Shown: positions 1 through 9,206, counted from the first letter of the stretch. The stretch is DNA of 64,000 bases from Heyndrickxia acidicola (GCF_001636425.1 NZ_KV440953.1:1128847-1192846); one strand, 5' to 3'. Program-made: numbers and translations. Notes: generated by a model not told the origin, from the letters alone.

Positions 1-2365
1 TGATGGCGTCGGTTATTTCAGAGTTGCTGCCGTCCGTTTGAAGATCCTGAATAAAGCTTCGGTCAATCTTTAGACAATTAATAGGTAATGTCTTAAGGTA
101 ATTTAATGAGGAATAGCCTGTTCCAAAATCATCAATCGAAATCGAAATACCATATTCTTTAAGATGCTTTAACGCCATAATGGTTTCTTCAGATTGGATA
201 AAAAGTGTTGATTCAGTTATTTCTACTTCAAAGTACTCGGGTGTGAGCCAGCATTCCGTCAGGATTTCCTTTACTTTGCTAACCAGCAGTTCGGAATCCT
301 GAAATTGCCTTGCTGAGAAATTTACCGCCAAGCATAATGGGTCTTCTCTTTTTTCATTCCACTTTCTTATTTGGGTGCAGGCTTCCCTCATGGTGCATTC
401 CCATAGAGGATGAATCAATCCGGTTTCTTCCGCAACGGGAATAAATTGATCTGGGGGAACAAAACCGAGCTCCTGATCATTCCATCTAAGAAGTGCCTCC
501 ACACCTGTTATTTTATTGGTAATGGCATTCATTTTAGGCTGGTAATAAACAGCAATTTCCTTTTTCTGTATCGCTTTTCTAAGCCGTGCTTCAATCCGGA
601 GCCTGTCACTTTTATCCTTATTTATCAATTCATCAAAGACAACAACTCGGTTTCCGCCCTGCTTCTTCGCTTCATACATGGCAACATCCGAATTAATCAT
701 GAGTGTGTCAATATTCTCAGTGTGTTTTGGGTAAAGACTCAATCCGCAGCTGGCACTCACATACACCTCGTTGCCCTCCACCAGAAGAGGCTGCCGAACA
801 GAAACGACGATAGAATTAGCAATGTCCATAATTTCCTTTAACTCAAGCTCACAGAACAGAATGACAAACTCATCACCGCCCTGTCTGGTCAGAAAACTGT
901 TTTCAACCGGCAGACAGTCGCAAATACGTTTAGAAATCAGTTGAATCAACAGATCCCCGCGTGCATGACCGAGTGTATCATTCACATCTTTAAAGCGGTC
1001 AATATCCACGAATAGCAATGCAACCGTTCCGCCTGTCTTTTTGGCTTTTTCTGCACGCGTAGAAAGCTGCTCTTGAAAATACCTTCTATTCGGAAGCCCA
1101 GTTAGCGGGTCGTGGTAAGCCTGAAACTCTATGGTTTCCTGGCTTTTCTTTAAATCGTCTACATAACTTTTCAAAAAATTGGATAATGCGTTTACATTTT
1201 GCGTCAGATTCCCCAATTCATCCCTGCGTTTTAATACAAGCTTCTTGCCGAAATTACCTTCCGCAATTTCTTTAACCTGTTCTACGATGTAGCCGATGGG
1301 CTTTGTAATGGAGCGGGAGAAAATGAAGCTTGTTAACAGCACAATTAAAATAAAAGGAATTGAGAGCAGTAAATGCTTTATTAATTCTTCATGAAGCTCT
1401 TTTTGAATAATGCTGTAGTCGTAGCTGACCCCAATTACATATGGTTCAGAAGTTCTCACACCAACTGGAACAAAGGTCTTTTGAACTGTTTTTCCATTAA
1501 GGTTTGCGATATAACTTTGCTTTTTGTTTGACTGAATAGCCTTATGAATCTCTGCGCTGTCGTTTTTTGTGTTTCGATATTTGTAAGTACCGTACCATAT
1601 AGGATTATCCACAATTTTAGTGTAGGTATTTCCATTTAAATAAACACTTGTTTTTTTATCACCAAACTTTTTGGGATTAAATACAGTAATTTCAAGAATG
1701 CCATCTGCTTTTTTTGTAAAACTGTTCATTACGTCATCTGGACCAAAACGCGATTCATAACCTAATATTTGTTTGTCCCTTAAATACGGATCGATAATAT
1801 AATTTGTTTTCCCATCATAATAATATCCCCATTTATCAATGTGCTGAGGATTACTAGAGGCTTTTTCAATTGGTCCAGTCCAGTAATAAGGTAAAGTCTT
1901 TCCTTGTTTAACAGTTACAGGTTTTAATGAAAGCAGTTGTTGAAAGGCTTGATACCAAAAAGTCCAATTCCGTGTTGAAAGATTAATTTCCTTCGGATCA
2001 GAGGATCTTACTCCTACTATATCGTCCTTCGTTTTTGCTAATAAAGTAATATGTGAAATATTTAGCCTTTGAGCCAATTTTGTCAGTTGTTCATTATTAA
2101 CACTCTGATACTGAGATGGAAGAGATTGCTCTATGGCTATAGCAGCCATCCTTAAATCTTTGCCAATAATATTTTCCACATACGAGGATCCCTTTTTTGA
2201 ATTTTCAACCTGGTATGAAACCTCCTGGGTGACTAAGGCAATTTCTTTCTCATTGTAATCAACTAGCTTGTTCTTCAAAAGGATATAATTTAACGTATCA
2301 TTTGCAACTAAAATACCCAGAACTAACATTGTAAAAATTAAGGGAAGTCTCTTCTTGATTGACAC
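1..2365 (-). CDS. GGDEF/EAL cyclic-di-GMP protein with extracellular sensor (3' end outside window)
   Basis: Membrane-anchored bifunctional-type c-di-GMP enzyme; at least 788 residues are visible and the C-terminus runs off the left edge. Seen in order: an N-terminal membrane segment (about residues 5-25), an extracellular Cache-like region (about 30-325), a second membrane segment (about 330-350), a HAMP linker, a GGDEF domain with an intact GGDEF signature at residues 496-500, and an EAL domain whose signature is at 623-625 (context GVEALLRW), followed by DDFGTGYSSL. Both signatures are intact, so cyclase and phosphodiesterase activity are both possible; which dominates cannot be told. I chose a GTG start at 2365 because AGGAGG lies 9 bases upstream. 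No co-directional neighbour is close, so it is probably monocistronic. The inferred role is to tune c-di-GMP to an external ligand. Confidence 0.93.
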   Translation of the reverse strand, partial: MSIKKRLPLIFTMLVLGILVANDTLNYILLKNKLVDYNEKEIALVTQEVSYQVENSKKGSSYVENIIGKDLRMAAIAIEQSLPSQYQSVNNEQLTKLAQRLNISHITLLAKTKDDIVGVRSSDPKEINLSTRNWTFWYQAFQQLLSLKPVTVKQGKTLPYYWTGPIEKASSNPQHIDKWGYYYDGKTNYIIDPYLRDKQILGYESRFGPDDVMNSFTKKADGILEITVFNPKKFGDKKTSVYLNGNTYTKIVDNPIWYGTYKYRNTKNDSAEIHKAIQSNKKQSYIANLNGKTVQKTFVPVGVRTSEPYVIGVSYDYSIIQKELHEELIKHLLLSIPFILIVLLTSFIFSRSITKPIGYIVEQVKEIAEGNFGKKLVLKRRDELGNLTQNVNALSNFLKSYVDDLKKSQETIEFQAYHDPLTGLPNRRYFQEQLSTRAEKAKKTGGTVALLFVDIDRFKDVNDTLGHARGDLLIQLISKRICDCLPVENSFLTRQGGDEFVILFCELELKEIMDIANSIVVSVRQPLLVEGNEVYVSASCGLSLYPKHTENIDTLMINSDVAMYEAKKQGGNRVVVFDELINKDKSDRLRIEARLRKAIQKKEIAVYYQPKMNAITNKITGVEALLRWNDQELGFVPPDQFIPVAEETGLIHPLWECTMREACTQIRKWNEKREDPLCLAVNFSARQFQDSELLVSKVKEILTECWLTPEYFEVEITESTLFIQSEETIMALKHLKEYGISISIDDFGTGYSSLNYLKTLPINCLKIDRSFIQDLQTDGSNSEITDAI

Positions 2366-2602
2366 TAAGGTAATCCTCCTGGCTGCAATTAACTTCTTTT
2401 ACAATATCAGGATAGTTTCCGACATAACTTACAACCTTATCGAACTATCCTACTAGAAAAATATTCCTTTAATATAGTGCTTTTTATCTACATAACTTAT
2501 ATTTTTGAATACAGATGTAGTATAGAGCATTATTATTTTAGCATATTTTTCCCTTTATTCCACGAGAATTGTGTCATAATAGATTCTTTTTATTACAGAT
2601 GT

Positions 2603-2636
2603 AAAAAAACCCGCTTTGTTTAGAAGCAGGTTTTTC
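2603..2636. terminator. Hairpin with flanking A/T tracts
   Basis: The arms AAACCCGCTT and AAGCAGGTTT (one G-U type mismatch) surround a 7-base loop, with A7 on the left and T5 on the right, so it could work in either direction. No gene ends here in either direction, so its client is unclear. Confidence 0.45.
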
Positions 2637-2755
2637 TCTTCAAATTATTTAACTGAGTGAATCAATATGAAAAAGAAATATTGATAAGGATTCTAGTGGT
2701 TTTTTTTAATCCTGAAATCGTGTATCAATATACCTCTACATTAATGAATGCCTAT

Positions 2756-2783
2756 ACGAATGTAAATGCTCGTTCATACAATA
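2756..2783 (+). promoter_or_regulatory. Candidate SigK (late mother-cell) promoter
   Basis: CATACAATA at 2775-2783 fits the SigK -10 form CATANNNTA exactly, and an AC dinucleotide sits 17 bases upstream at 2756-2757, where the short SigK -35 element is expected. It lies 30-40 bases before the small His/Tyr-rich gene. CATACAAT also fits a SigE -10, but I see no SigE -35. This is motif matching only. Confidence 0.4.
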
Positions 2784-2812
2784 AATAAAACCACTTAAAA
2801 GAGGTGTCAGCA

Positions 2813-3046
2813 TTGTCATCAACCATTACAACCGGTCCTTATCCGGGTCATTCCGGGTCTTGTATTGCTTATTATAATCACTATGTATATAACCATGGTA
2901 CACAGCATCACTCGACTCATCATTCAACCCATAATTCTGGCCTAGCAGTCCCGGCGGCTCAACCCGTCATGGGCTATCCACATCAAACCGTTACGCATAG
3001 CAGTTATTATAGCTATCCTTATTGGGGGCCTGTAATCTCCTATTGA
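2813..3046 (+). CDS. Small His/Tyr/Ser-rich protein, putative spore coat component
   Basis: A 77-residue low-complexity protein rich in His, Tyr, Ser and Pro, with a run of HH pairs near residues 30-40 and a Tyr/Pro-rich tail (YYSYPYWGP). There is no signal peptide, membrane segment or recognised domain. A GTG at 2804 is in frame but lies inside the ribosome site AGAGGTG, so TTG at 2813, 7 bases after that site, is the more likely start. Composition, size and the SigK-like promoter suggest a coat protein, as many Bacillus coat proteins are short and Tyr/His-rich. I cannot assign a named family, so the coat role is inferred. Confidence 0.6.
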   Translation: MSSTITTGPYPGHSGSCIAYYNHYVYNHGTQHHSTHHSTHNSGLAVPAAQPVMGYPHQTVTHSSYYSYPYWGPVISY

Positions 3047-3232
3047 TAAATAAAACCTAAGCGCCATGCTGGATTTCATAGTCTTCGACTGATAAAAAGG
3101 AAACACAGCGATGTAATTCACGAGCTGATGCTGACTTATTCTAGGGAGGAGACGCAGAAATCTGCTAGCCGATAGGCACTGGAGCTAGAAGAAGATTACA
3201 CTGATTACATCATTTATTTTATACTTATTCCT
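3047..3232. other. Intergenic stretch, possible dispersed repeat
   Basis: About 185 bases without a gene. The base composition is more GC-rich and structured than the flanks, and the text (CTAAGCGCC..., TTCTAGGGAGGAGACG...) resembles intergenic repeats of Bacillaceae genomes as I remember them. No second copy is present in this window, so the repeat status is only suspected. Confidence 0.25.
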
Positions 3233-3279
3233 AAAAAAGGCGATTGGCACAGACTTTCTCTGCACTAATCGCCTTTTTT
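3233..3279. terminator. Strong bidirectional terminator
   Basis: A perfect 13-bp stem, AAAAAAGGCGATT / AATCGCCTTTTTT, surrounds a 21-base loop. It separates the convergent small coat-type gene and the adenine deaminase gene and can serve both. Confidence 0.85.
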
Positions 3280-3356
3280 AAAGTTGTACTTGTATCCTAT
3301 TCTTTTTAATCAAAAATTTCCAATGGCAGAATTTATTTTTCCAAATCCTTTTTCTC

Positions 3357-5153
3357 TTAACCAGCCGCTACATTGGAAGAATCCAGATCTTCATTTTGTG
3401 CAGAACTCTGACTATCTACAGCAATAGGGATATGGCAAAAACGAACCGCATCAAACAGCCCAAGGTCGGTCACTTTCAGTTCAGGAATAACGGGAAGACT
3501 CAAAAAGGATAGTGTTAAAAATAGATTAAAGTCCTGATGTGAGCTGACCTTTTGCAAAGCTATGTTCAACAGCTGCAGCTCTTGGTTGACCGTCTGGTAA
3601 TCTAAATGGGACATTAATCCTCCTAAAGGAAGCGATAGTGAGTGGATCACCCTGCCATTTTTCACAATGACCATTCCCCCATTTATCTCCTGGAGGGTCT
3701 TAATGGCAATAAGCATATCCTCATCGTTCGTGCCGGCGGCAATTAGATTATGTGAATCATGGGCAACCGTTGTGGCAATGGCCCCGTCGGTCATTCCCAA
3801 TCCGTGAACAATGGCCAAGCCAATATTTCCTGTTCCTTTATGCCTTTCGATTACAGCCAGTTTTACAAAGTCCAGCTTTGTGCTTGGAACAAAGAAATGG
3901 CCATCTGTGGGCACTTCTTCCACTTTCTTTTTCGTCATGATTTGATTTGGAATAATGTCGATAACATGCGCTTTTTGACTTGCCAATAAAGGAATTTGCA
4001 GTTCCTCCTTTTTAATAGAAGGAATGCGGACAGAATCTGTGAGCTTTTGATTCGCTGGTGCTGTTTCCCGCTTAGAATCCAGATAACATCCTTTTTTCAC
4101 AACGATTCGTCCTGCTTTATACACGTCTGAAATAGCTGCATCCTCAAGGCTCTCTAAAATGACCATATCGGCCTGATATCCAGGAGCAATCGCGCCTTTG
4201 TCCGCTAATCCAAAGCATTCCGCTGCGTTTAGTGTCGTCATTTGAATGGCTTGAAGAGGATCCATTCCTAACTGAACGGCAAGGCGGATATGATGATCGA
4301 CACTTCCTTCTTCAATTAAATCATCCAGATGCTTGTCATCAGTACAGAAAAGACAGCGGCGCGCATTCGCCGGCTTTACCGCCTTAATCAGGGCTGAAAG
4401 GTTTTTTGCTACGGATCCTTCCCGAATCATGAGATACATGCCACGCATTAAACGGTCCCTTGCCTCCTCCTCTGTAGTACATTCATGATCAGTGGCAATG
4501 CCCGCAGCCCGATAAATATTCACCCCTGTTGAATCCAGGCCTGCTCCGTGCCCATCCACTTTTGCCGACTTAGATAAAGACTGTACAAGCTTATCGAGCA
4601 TTCTATCATCCATATTTGCAACTCCCGGAAAATCCATGACCTCCGCCAGGCCTGCTACTCTTTCATTCTTATAAAATAGTTCAAGGTGCTCTGCATGTAA
4701 GACAGCACCTGCATTTTCAAAAGGAGTGGCTGGTACACTCGATGGCAGCATAAACAATACATCTAAATCCAGCCCCTTGGAATTCTCCAGCATAAAAGCA
4801 ATGCCTTCTTCTCCAGCCACATTGGCAATTTCATGCGGATCTGTGATGACTGTTGTAACACCATGAGGCAACACAACCTTTGCAAATTCCACTGGGGTTA
4901 CCATGGAAGATTCAATATGCACATGGGCATCGATGAATCCAGGTGCAATATATTTTCCTTTTAGATTGACTTCTTCTCTTCCCTCATACTCACCGATTCC
5001 CACAATATAACCATCTGAAATGGCTAAATCAGCCTCAATGATTTCAAGATTAAATACATCAATAATTTTCCCGTTTTTAAACACCAGGTCAGCGGCTTGT
5101 TTCTTGCCTGCTGCTGCAATCCGTGTCTTTAGCTGATTTTTTGTTATGTTCAT
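3357..5153 (-). CDS. adeC: Adenine deaminase
   Basis: Amidohydrolase that converts adenine to hypoxanthine and ammonia in purine salvage; cytoplasmic, metal-dependent. The 598-residue protein has the usual length. Visible: the N-terminal beta-sandwich (LVFKNGKIIDVF), the first metal motif HVHIESS, the TDPHEIANV motif, the central DGHGAGL stretch, FCTDDKH near the end of the barrel, and the AdeC-specific C-terminal domain with VAHDSHNLI. An upstream in-frame TTG at 5168 is less likely because GGGAGTG at 5161-5167 spaces properly to ATG 5153. It is monocistronic behind a purine riboswitch and terminator, so expression should fall when guanine or hypoxanthine is plentiful. The C-terminal roughly 35 residues are a less conserved tail. 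Confidence 0.93.
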   Translation of the reverse strand: MNITKNQLKTRIAAAGKKQAADLVFKNGKIIDVFNLEIIEADLAISDGYIVGIGEYEGREEVNLKGKYIAPGFIDAHVHIESSMVTPVEFAKVVLPHGVTTVITDPHEIANVAGEEGIAFMLENSKGLDLDVLFMLPSSVPATPFENAGAVLHAEHLELFYKNERVAGLAEVMDFPGVANMDDRMLDKLVQSLSKSAKVDGHGAGLDSTGVNIYRAAGIATDHECTTEEEARDRLMRGMYLMIREGSVAKNLSALIKAVKPANARRCLFCTDDKHLDDLIEEGSVDHHIRLAVQLGMDPLQAIQMTTLNAAECFGLADKGAIAPGYQADMVILESLEDAAISDVYKAGRIVVKKGCYLDSKRETAPANQKLTDSVRIPSIKKEELQIPLLASQKAHVIDIIPNQIMTKKKVEEVPTDGHFFVPSTKLDFVKLAVIERHKGTGNIGLAIVHGLGMTDGAIATTVAHDSHNLIAAGTNDEDMLIAIKTLQEINGGMVIVKNGRVIHSLSLPLGGLMSHLDYQTVNQELQLLNIALQKVSSHQDFNLFLTLSFLSLPVIPELKVTDLGLFDAVRFCHIPIAVDSQSSAQNEDLDSSNVAAG

Positions 5154-5194
5154 TCTAAACACTCCCAACGAGATTATCCGTAAAATCGTTAAAC

Positions 5195-5223
5195 AAAAAA
5201 CTCTAGCTGTAAACTAGAGTTTG
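5195..5223 (-). terminator. Riboswitch expression-platform terminator
   Basis: On the minus strand a stem AAACTCTAG / CTAGAGTTT with a short loop is followed by TTTTTT. It lies between the purine aptamer and the adenine deaminase start, as expected for a transcription-attenuating OFF switch. Confidence 0.85.
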
Positions 5224-5280
5224 ACGTTACGTGAGTGTACACAAAAATGCGTGCAGACCTAGACCGCACCATCCTATGTA

Positions 5281-5350
5281 TCCTCGTAGTCAAACTATTT
5301 ACGGTAGTTTGGTAGAAACTTTCGACCCATATTGTCGAATTTATACGAAG
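5281..5350 (-). promoter_or_regulatory. Purine riboswitch aptamer, guanine type
   Basis: On the minus strand the three-way junction reads P1 CTTCGTA/TACGAGG, P2 TTCGAC/GTCGAA with loop AATATGG, the core AGTTTCTACC, and P3 AAACTA/TAGTTT with loop CCGTAAA, then GACTACG. This matches the xpt-type purine aptamer. The specificity base in GACTACG is C (position 74 by xpt numbering; adenine switches have U), so the ligand should be guanine, hypoxanthine or xanthine. With the downstream terminator it should lower adenine deaminase expression when these bases accumulate. Confidence 0.92.
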
Positions 5351-5525
5351 TTTATATTCTAAGTATTTAGTTGTATATTTTACTCGGTTCAGAAAAAATA
5401 ATCAATAGGAACATACTTAAAAGTTTCCTGCTTGCTCTAAAAGATGATGATCCGGAATTCCACCGCCAGGAATCCCGGCTTCATCGAATGCTTTATCTCA
5501 CATGCCGGCTGCACTAAACAAGCTG

Positions 5526-7053
5526 CTAAATAATAATAGTGGTCCCATCAAATTTGGTAAGAGAAAAGCCTTTGAAATCTTCATTATAGTTTTTTTTATA
5601 GTCTCGCAGAATGCCAATTGCAACCTGCTCGCCCAAAAGCATACCTGCCTCATTGGACCGCCAGTGAACACCCGTAAAATCTCGGGAATGCGTAATATTA
5701 GAAGCGAGTTTATTCAATTCATCACCAATTGTTAAGGAGGCTCCCTCGTGGGATGAGTGAAAGACCATCGGCACTTGCCTGAACGGGGTTCGGAATGACA
5801 AAAGACTCGTTAAAGAAAGCTTTTAGCATCGTTACGCCTGCTGAAGCAAACGAGGCATGGCCACCAGGAAAAGCCGGATGTGTCGCACAACCTTCTGCGT
5901 AAGCAACCGGAAGCAAAAAGCTGCCATATTGTTTATCGATTTCGGTGAGTACTCGGGAACTCAGCAGATCTTCATGGATGGGATATTGGGCAGCCCCAAT
6001 CTTGGTATTGTGGACCCGTCCTCCAAATTCCTCGGGACGCAGACGGCGATGGACCAAGAACTTTTGAAACCAAGCAGCCTCCAAAGCTGCCCTTGCAGCT
6101 CGTGCAGTGAAATCAAGTATATGAGGGGCTCCGAATGTGGAAAAACCCGTTTGTGTTAAAGATTGCAGATAGGGGTTGTTTTGATCAAGCGCATCCGGTC
6201 CATAGCTTAACAAAATGAGGCAGGCATTGAGAACGGCCATGTAAGGAAAATCCTCATGGACATACTCACTTAATCCCCTCCCGTCACGAATATAGCGCTT
6301 TGCTGTGTCAAAAACATTTGAAGTGGAAGGAAGCATACCATTTTGGATCTTTAACCACTCTTTATAGTCCGTTAAATGGTCGTCTTTTGGGACGGTTGTC
6401 CGATATTGCTGCACCACTGTATCTGCACCATACGGAACATCCTTCCACATGAATTGAGAGAGGAACGGCCCCAATACATCACCGGATTTGTCACCCCGAA
6501 ATAATGTATCGGTTGTTACCCTTCCATTTACTTTTGGACCTCCAAAATCGGAATAAGTGGATAAATCAGCCGCAGCCTCTTGTGTAATAGGATTTGTATC
6601 ATATTCTGCAAATGGAACGTCTCTTGCAAGTGCCCTCCAGTATAGCTCTGCCATCTCACTCGCTTCCCTGGCACTGCTAAAACTCGGCGGGGCTTCAAGC
6701 GTTATTTGATGGCTGTCAGGACCCGCCAGCTCATAGGCATAGGCGCTTTGAGGATCAGTCAGCTTTACGGCACCTCCCAGAGGAATTTGCTCAAAATCAC
6801 TTGGCTTCCCTGTATTCAATGCAGTAAGAAATGCTTGATACGCAAAAAGCTCCACTTCCCCCAGTTCATTATGGGGCAGTCCCTTGGAATAGTTTCCGAT
6901 CTTAGAAGGATACCGCTGTTCGTCCCCATTACAACGATGAGGCTTGGGAGGAATAATCAAATACGAAGCCGCATCCTTTACTCGTATCAAAAAAGCACTT
7001 AAAATACGCTCAAGCGGGCTTGAGCGGCCCCAATTCACATGATTTTTTTTCAT
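5526..7053 (-). pseudogene. Vanadium-dependent haloperoxidase / PAP2-family protein, frameshifted
   Basis: Homologue of the bacterial vanadium haloperoxidase branch of the PAP2 acid-phosphatase superfamily. The first frame (7053 to about 5770) carries LRPEEFGGRVHN and the phosphate/vanadate-loop motif HPAFPGGHASFAS. Translation then slips to the next frame near 5760-5790, which carries the last motif SRDFTGVHWRSNE and the end KFDGT. The slip leaves the catalytic His (VHWRS) out of frame. The HxxxD part reads HWRSN, with Asn where family members usually have Asp. After the stop, another frame holds a remnant ending DHHLLEQAGNF. No clear ribosome site precedes ATG 7053. A sequencing error could also cause a single slip, but decayed genes are frequent here. 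Confidence 0.8.
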
Positions 7054-7221
7054 TTTCTAAACCGTCGTTCATATGACCACACCCTTCAATATTTTGAAGC
7101 ATTTCATACCATATTGTATTAAAGGCTGGCTTTATATGAATGGTGAGGTTTACGAAGGAAAAATGCCCATTTTAAAAGTATAATCGTTGTTTATTAAGCC
7201 TTCTCATCTGTCAAAATAATT

Positions 7222-7767
7222 TTAAGCTTTGGCTGAAAACAGCTTGTGTACTTCCTTCTCCAGCTTTTTCAATAGAGGAAAATCGACAGTAGAACCAAGA
7301 CTCTTCATTAGGCTCCGATAATACCATTCCTGCTGTTCCCTTCCGCGATTAAACCGCTCCCAAACTGCATCTCCCTCTTTTGCATAATCCTCTAAAATTG
7401 ACCTTATGTTGTGAAGCTTGTCTGCACAGGCAATTGCTTTGATTTCCTCTGATGCTGTCATTAAAAACTCAATCGTGTGAAGCTTTCTTTCCTCCCAGGA
7501 CAGAGACTTATCCGGTTCGGAGCAGCCCTCCACCATATACGCTATTTCAGTGCCAAAATCCCTTCTTAAATCCTCAAGTGTTACGTCGGTATCTTCCACC
7601 GTGTCATGCAGGATGCCGGCAGCCACAACCTCTTCCCGGCAGCCTTCCTCTAAAAGTATCATTCCGACCGCTGCCGGGTGCGCAATATAGGGGATGTCCG
7701 TTCCTTTTCTGTACTGCGATTGATGGGCACGGCTTGCTGTTTCAAGTGCTTTGTTAATGAGGTGCAT
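7222..7767 (-). CDS. HD-domain phosphohydrolase, SpoT/MESH1-like
   Basis: A 181-residue single-domain HD hydrolase. The order of motifs is that of the RelA/SpoT hydrolase domain: RKGTDIPYIAHP (His), GILHDTVEDTDVT (the HD pair), and KLHNIRSIL further on (context ACADKLHN). No synthetase, TGS or ACT domain follows, so it resembles small alarmone hydrolases, and pppGpp or a related nucleotide is a reasonable but unproven substrate. I start at ATG 7767, with GAAAGGA 9 bases upstream, rather than at an in-frame TTG at 7776. It is not tightly linked to either neighbour. Confidence 0.85.
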   Translation of the reverse strand: MHLINKALETASRAHQSQYRKGTDIPYIAHPAAVGMILLEEGCREEVVAAGILHDTVEDTDVTLEDLRRDFGTEIAYMVEGCSEPDKSLSWEERKLHTIEFLMTASEEIKAIACADKLHNIRSILEDYAKEGDAVWERFNRGREQQEWYYRSLMKSLGSTVDFPLLKKLEKEVHKLFSAKA

Positions 7768-8001
7768 CCTTCTCAATCCTTTCGTAAAAATATTGTAGAT
7801 ATAGTGTTAGCCAAACAAATTAGATAAACAATAATCTCAAATCTTCATTAGTACCGGATTGAAAAATAGCCGCTTTGTTCATTTTTCGACATCTGCTCTT
7901 AATCCTGGCAATTAGTCCAAGCTATTCCTAAATCAGTACATATAGTATACTAGCCGCAAGCATTAAAACCCATGATGATGAACACCACTCCTTAATTTTT
8001 T
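7768..8001. other. Intergenic region that may encode a small RNA
   Basis: No protein gene is seen here. The stretch ends in a perfect plus-strand terminator (8002-8039) although no plus-strand gene lies upstream. A TATACT hexamer occurs at 7946-7951 but without a good -35. A short untranslated RNA of about 80-200 bases is possible. Confidence 0.3.
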
Positions 8002-8039
8002 GGCAAAGGAAGAGCCAAGTACTTCCTTTGCCTTTTTTT
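8002..8039 (+). terminator. Orphan strong terminator
   Basis: The stem GGCAAAGGAAG / CTTCCTTTGCC (11 bp, perfect, 9-base loop) is followed by T7 on the plus strand. The genes on both sides are on the minus strand, so this terminator has no visible client gene. Confidence 0.85.
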
Positions 8040-8161
8040 GTATGAAATGAATCTTCTTCATACTAATTTCGTATTGTTCCTTAAAGTAAATACTCGGTAC
8101 AACACATGAATGTGATAAGTGCGTCTCTCCTTACTGTCCTTATCTTTTTTTAAGCCAAAAT

Positions 8162-8188
8162 AAAAAAGCCGCTCACATGAGGGCTTTG
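8162..8188 (-). terminator. Terminator of the small membrane-protein gene
   Basis: On the minus strand AAAGCC ... GGCTTT encloses a CTCATGTGAG palindrome and is followed by a T-rich tail. It sits 50 bases after the stop of the 8238-8474 gene. Confidence 0.65.
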
Positions 8189-8237
8189 TCAGAATGTATT
8201 TTAAGGTACAGCTTTATTAAACAGCTTTATTAAAGGC

Positions 8238-8474
8238 CTAGTCATCAAAATGGAGATGTCCGGCATTATATTTAAACCGTAGAACCCTTAGCGAGGTCCA
8301 AGTCAAAAAGCTCATGGCCCAGGTCAGACCGTTCAGCTGAATGTAAAGGGTATCATGCTTAAAGACTGTATATAGAACAGCAATGGTATCCAGATTTAAT
8401 TCGATAAAGACTAAAAGGATCAATACATTAATATGTGCCAACACCCATTTTAATACTTTTTCCAATTTATCCAT
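8238..8474 (-). CDS. Small membrane protein of unknown function
   Basis: A 78-residue protein with two hydrophobic stretches (about residues 10-35, LAHINVLILLVFIELNLDTI, and 45-62 around LTWAMSFLTWTSL) and a charged C-terminus. GGAGCG precedes ATG 8474, and a terminator follows. I do not recognise the family. It is flanked by long non-coding stretches and appears monocistronic. The regular ribosome site, composition and terminator support a real gene. Confidence 0.6.
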   Translation of the reverse strand: MDKLEKVLKWVLAHINVLILLVFIELNLDTIAVLYTVFKHDTLYIQLNGLTWAMSFLTWTSLRVLRFKYNAGHLHFDD

Positions 8475-9206
8475 ATTAAACGCTCCATTTGCCGTTTTTT
8501 TTTATTCCCATTAGAAAAGTGAAACATCAATACTTTATAGGGATAATATACCACAAAAAACCCTTCCAAAATGGCTTAAAACAGGCGAAATTTTGACGAT
8601 TTTAAGGCATTTTTATAAAGGGCTTGAGTTCATTTTTCCACTGAGGAAACGCAACCGCCAGAGAAGTAATCAGGCAGCAAAAATGGACAAATAATTCTTT
8701 CTGAAAAAAATAAACAAAAAATCATTTGATTCAGCCAATGTTTTTTCTTTCATCTTTTACACGAATAAAATTACCGAGTTTTTTGTGGGTTTATATTTTT
8801 CATTCATGACCTAGGATATAGATTTTCATATGCTTACAACCGTATTCTATTCGATATTGGTTTTGCCTCATCTTTATAAAAATCAGATATCATAATATCA
8901 TGATAACTCTCCCCTTTCTAGCAAAGGAAGAATCTTTCGCTATTGCTATTTTGGTTTAGGATGGACTGTACTAGCATTCAAGCTTCTTACATGATTTCTC
9001 TGTAACCCAACTATGTGATTTTTAGTATTGAGCATCATAACAAGAAGAATTTCTCAGTCTTCATCCGCAATGTAAGAGGCCGTAAACTAAAAAACCGTAA
9101 CAATACTCGAAATAATAGCTTTTTATATTTTACGTATAGATTTTGGAGAGCTTACCCCATACTAAGAAATCTTCATAAAAATCGGTTTAGTCAATGGGGT
9201 TATTAG
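8475..9206. other. Long intergenic stretch, no supported gene
   Basis: About 730 AT-rich bases. A 63-codon frame at 9015-9206 abuts the next gene, but it has no ribosome site and Asn/Arg-rich random-looking composition, so I do not call it. I see no RNA gene or convincing repeat. Confidence 0.5.

Noticed and set aside
410-841. Plus-strand frame of 143 codons inside the GGDEF/EAL gene
   Set aside because: Antisense shadow: the minus strand codes for continuous GGDEF and EAL signatures there.
5502-5735. Plus-strand frame of 77 codons beginning MPAALNKLLN
   Set aside because: It runs opposite to the haloperoxidase C-terminus, whose minus-strand motifs (VHWRS, KFDGT) are recognisable.
9015-9206. 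63-codon frame directly before ywaF
   Set aside because: No ribosome site, Asn/Arg-rich chance composition, no family; not called.
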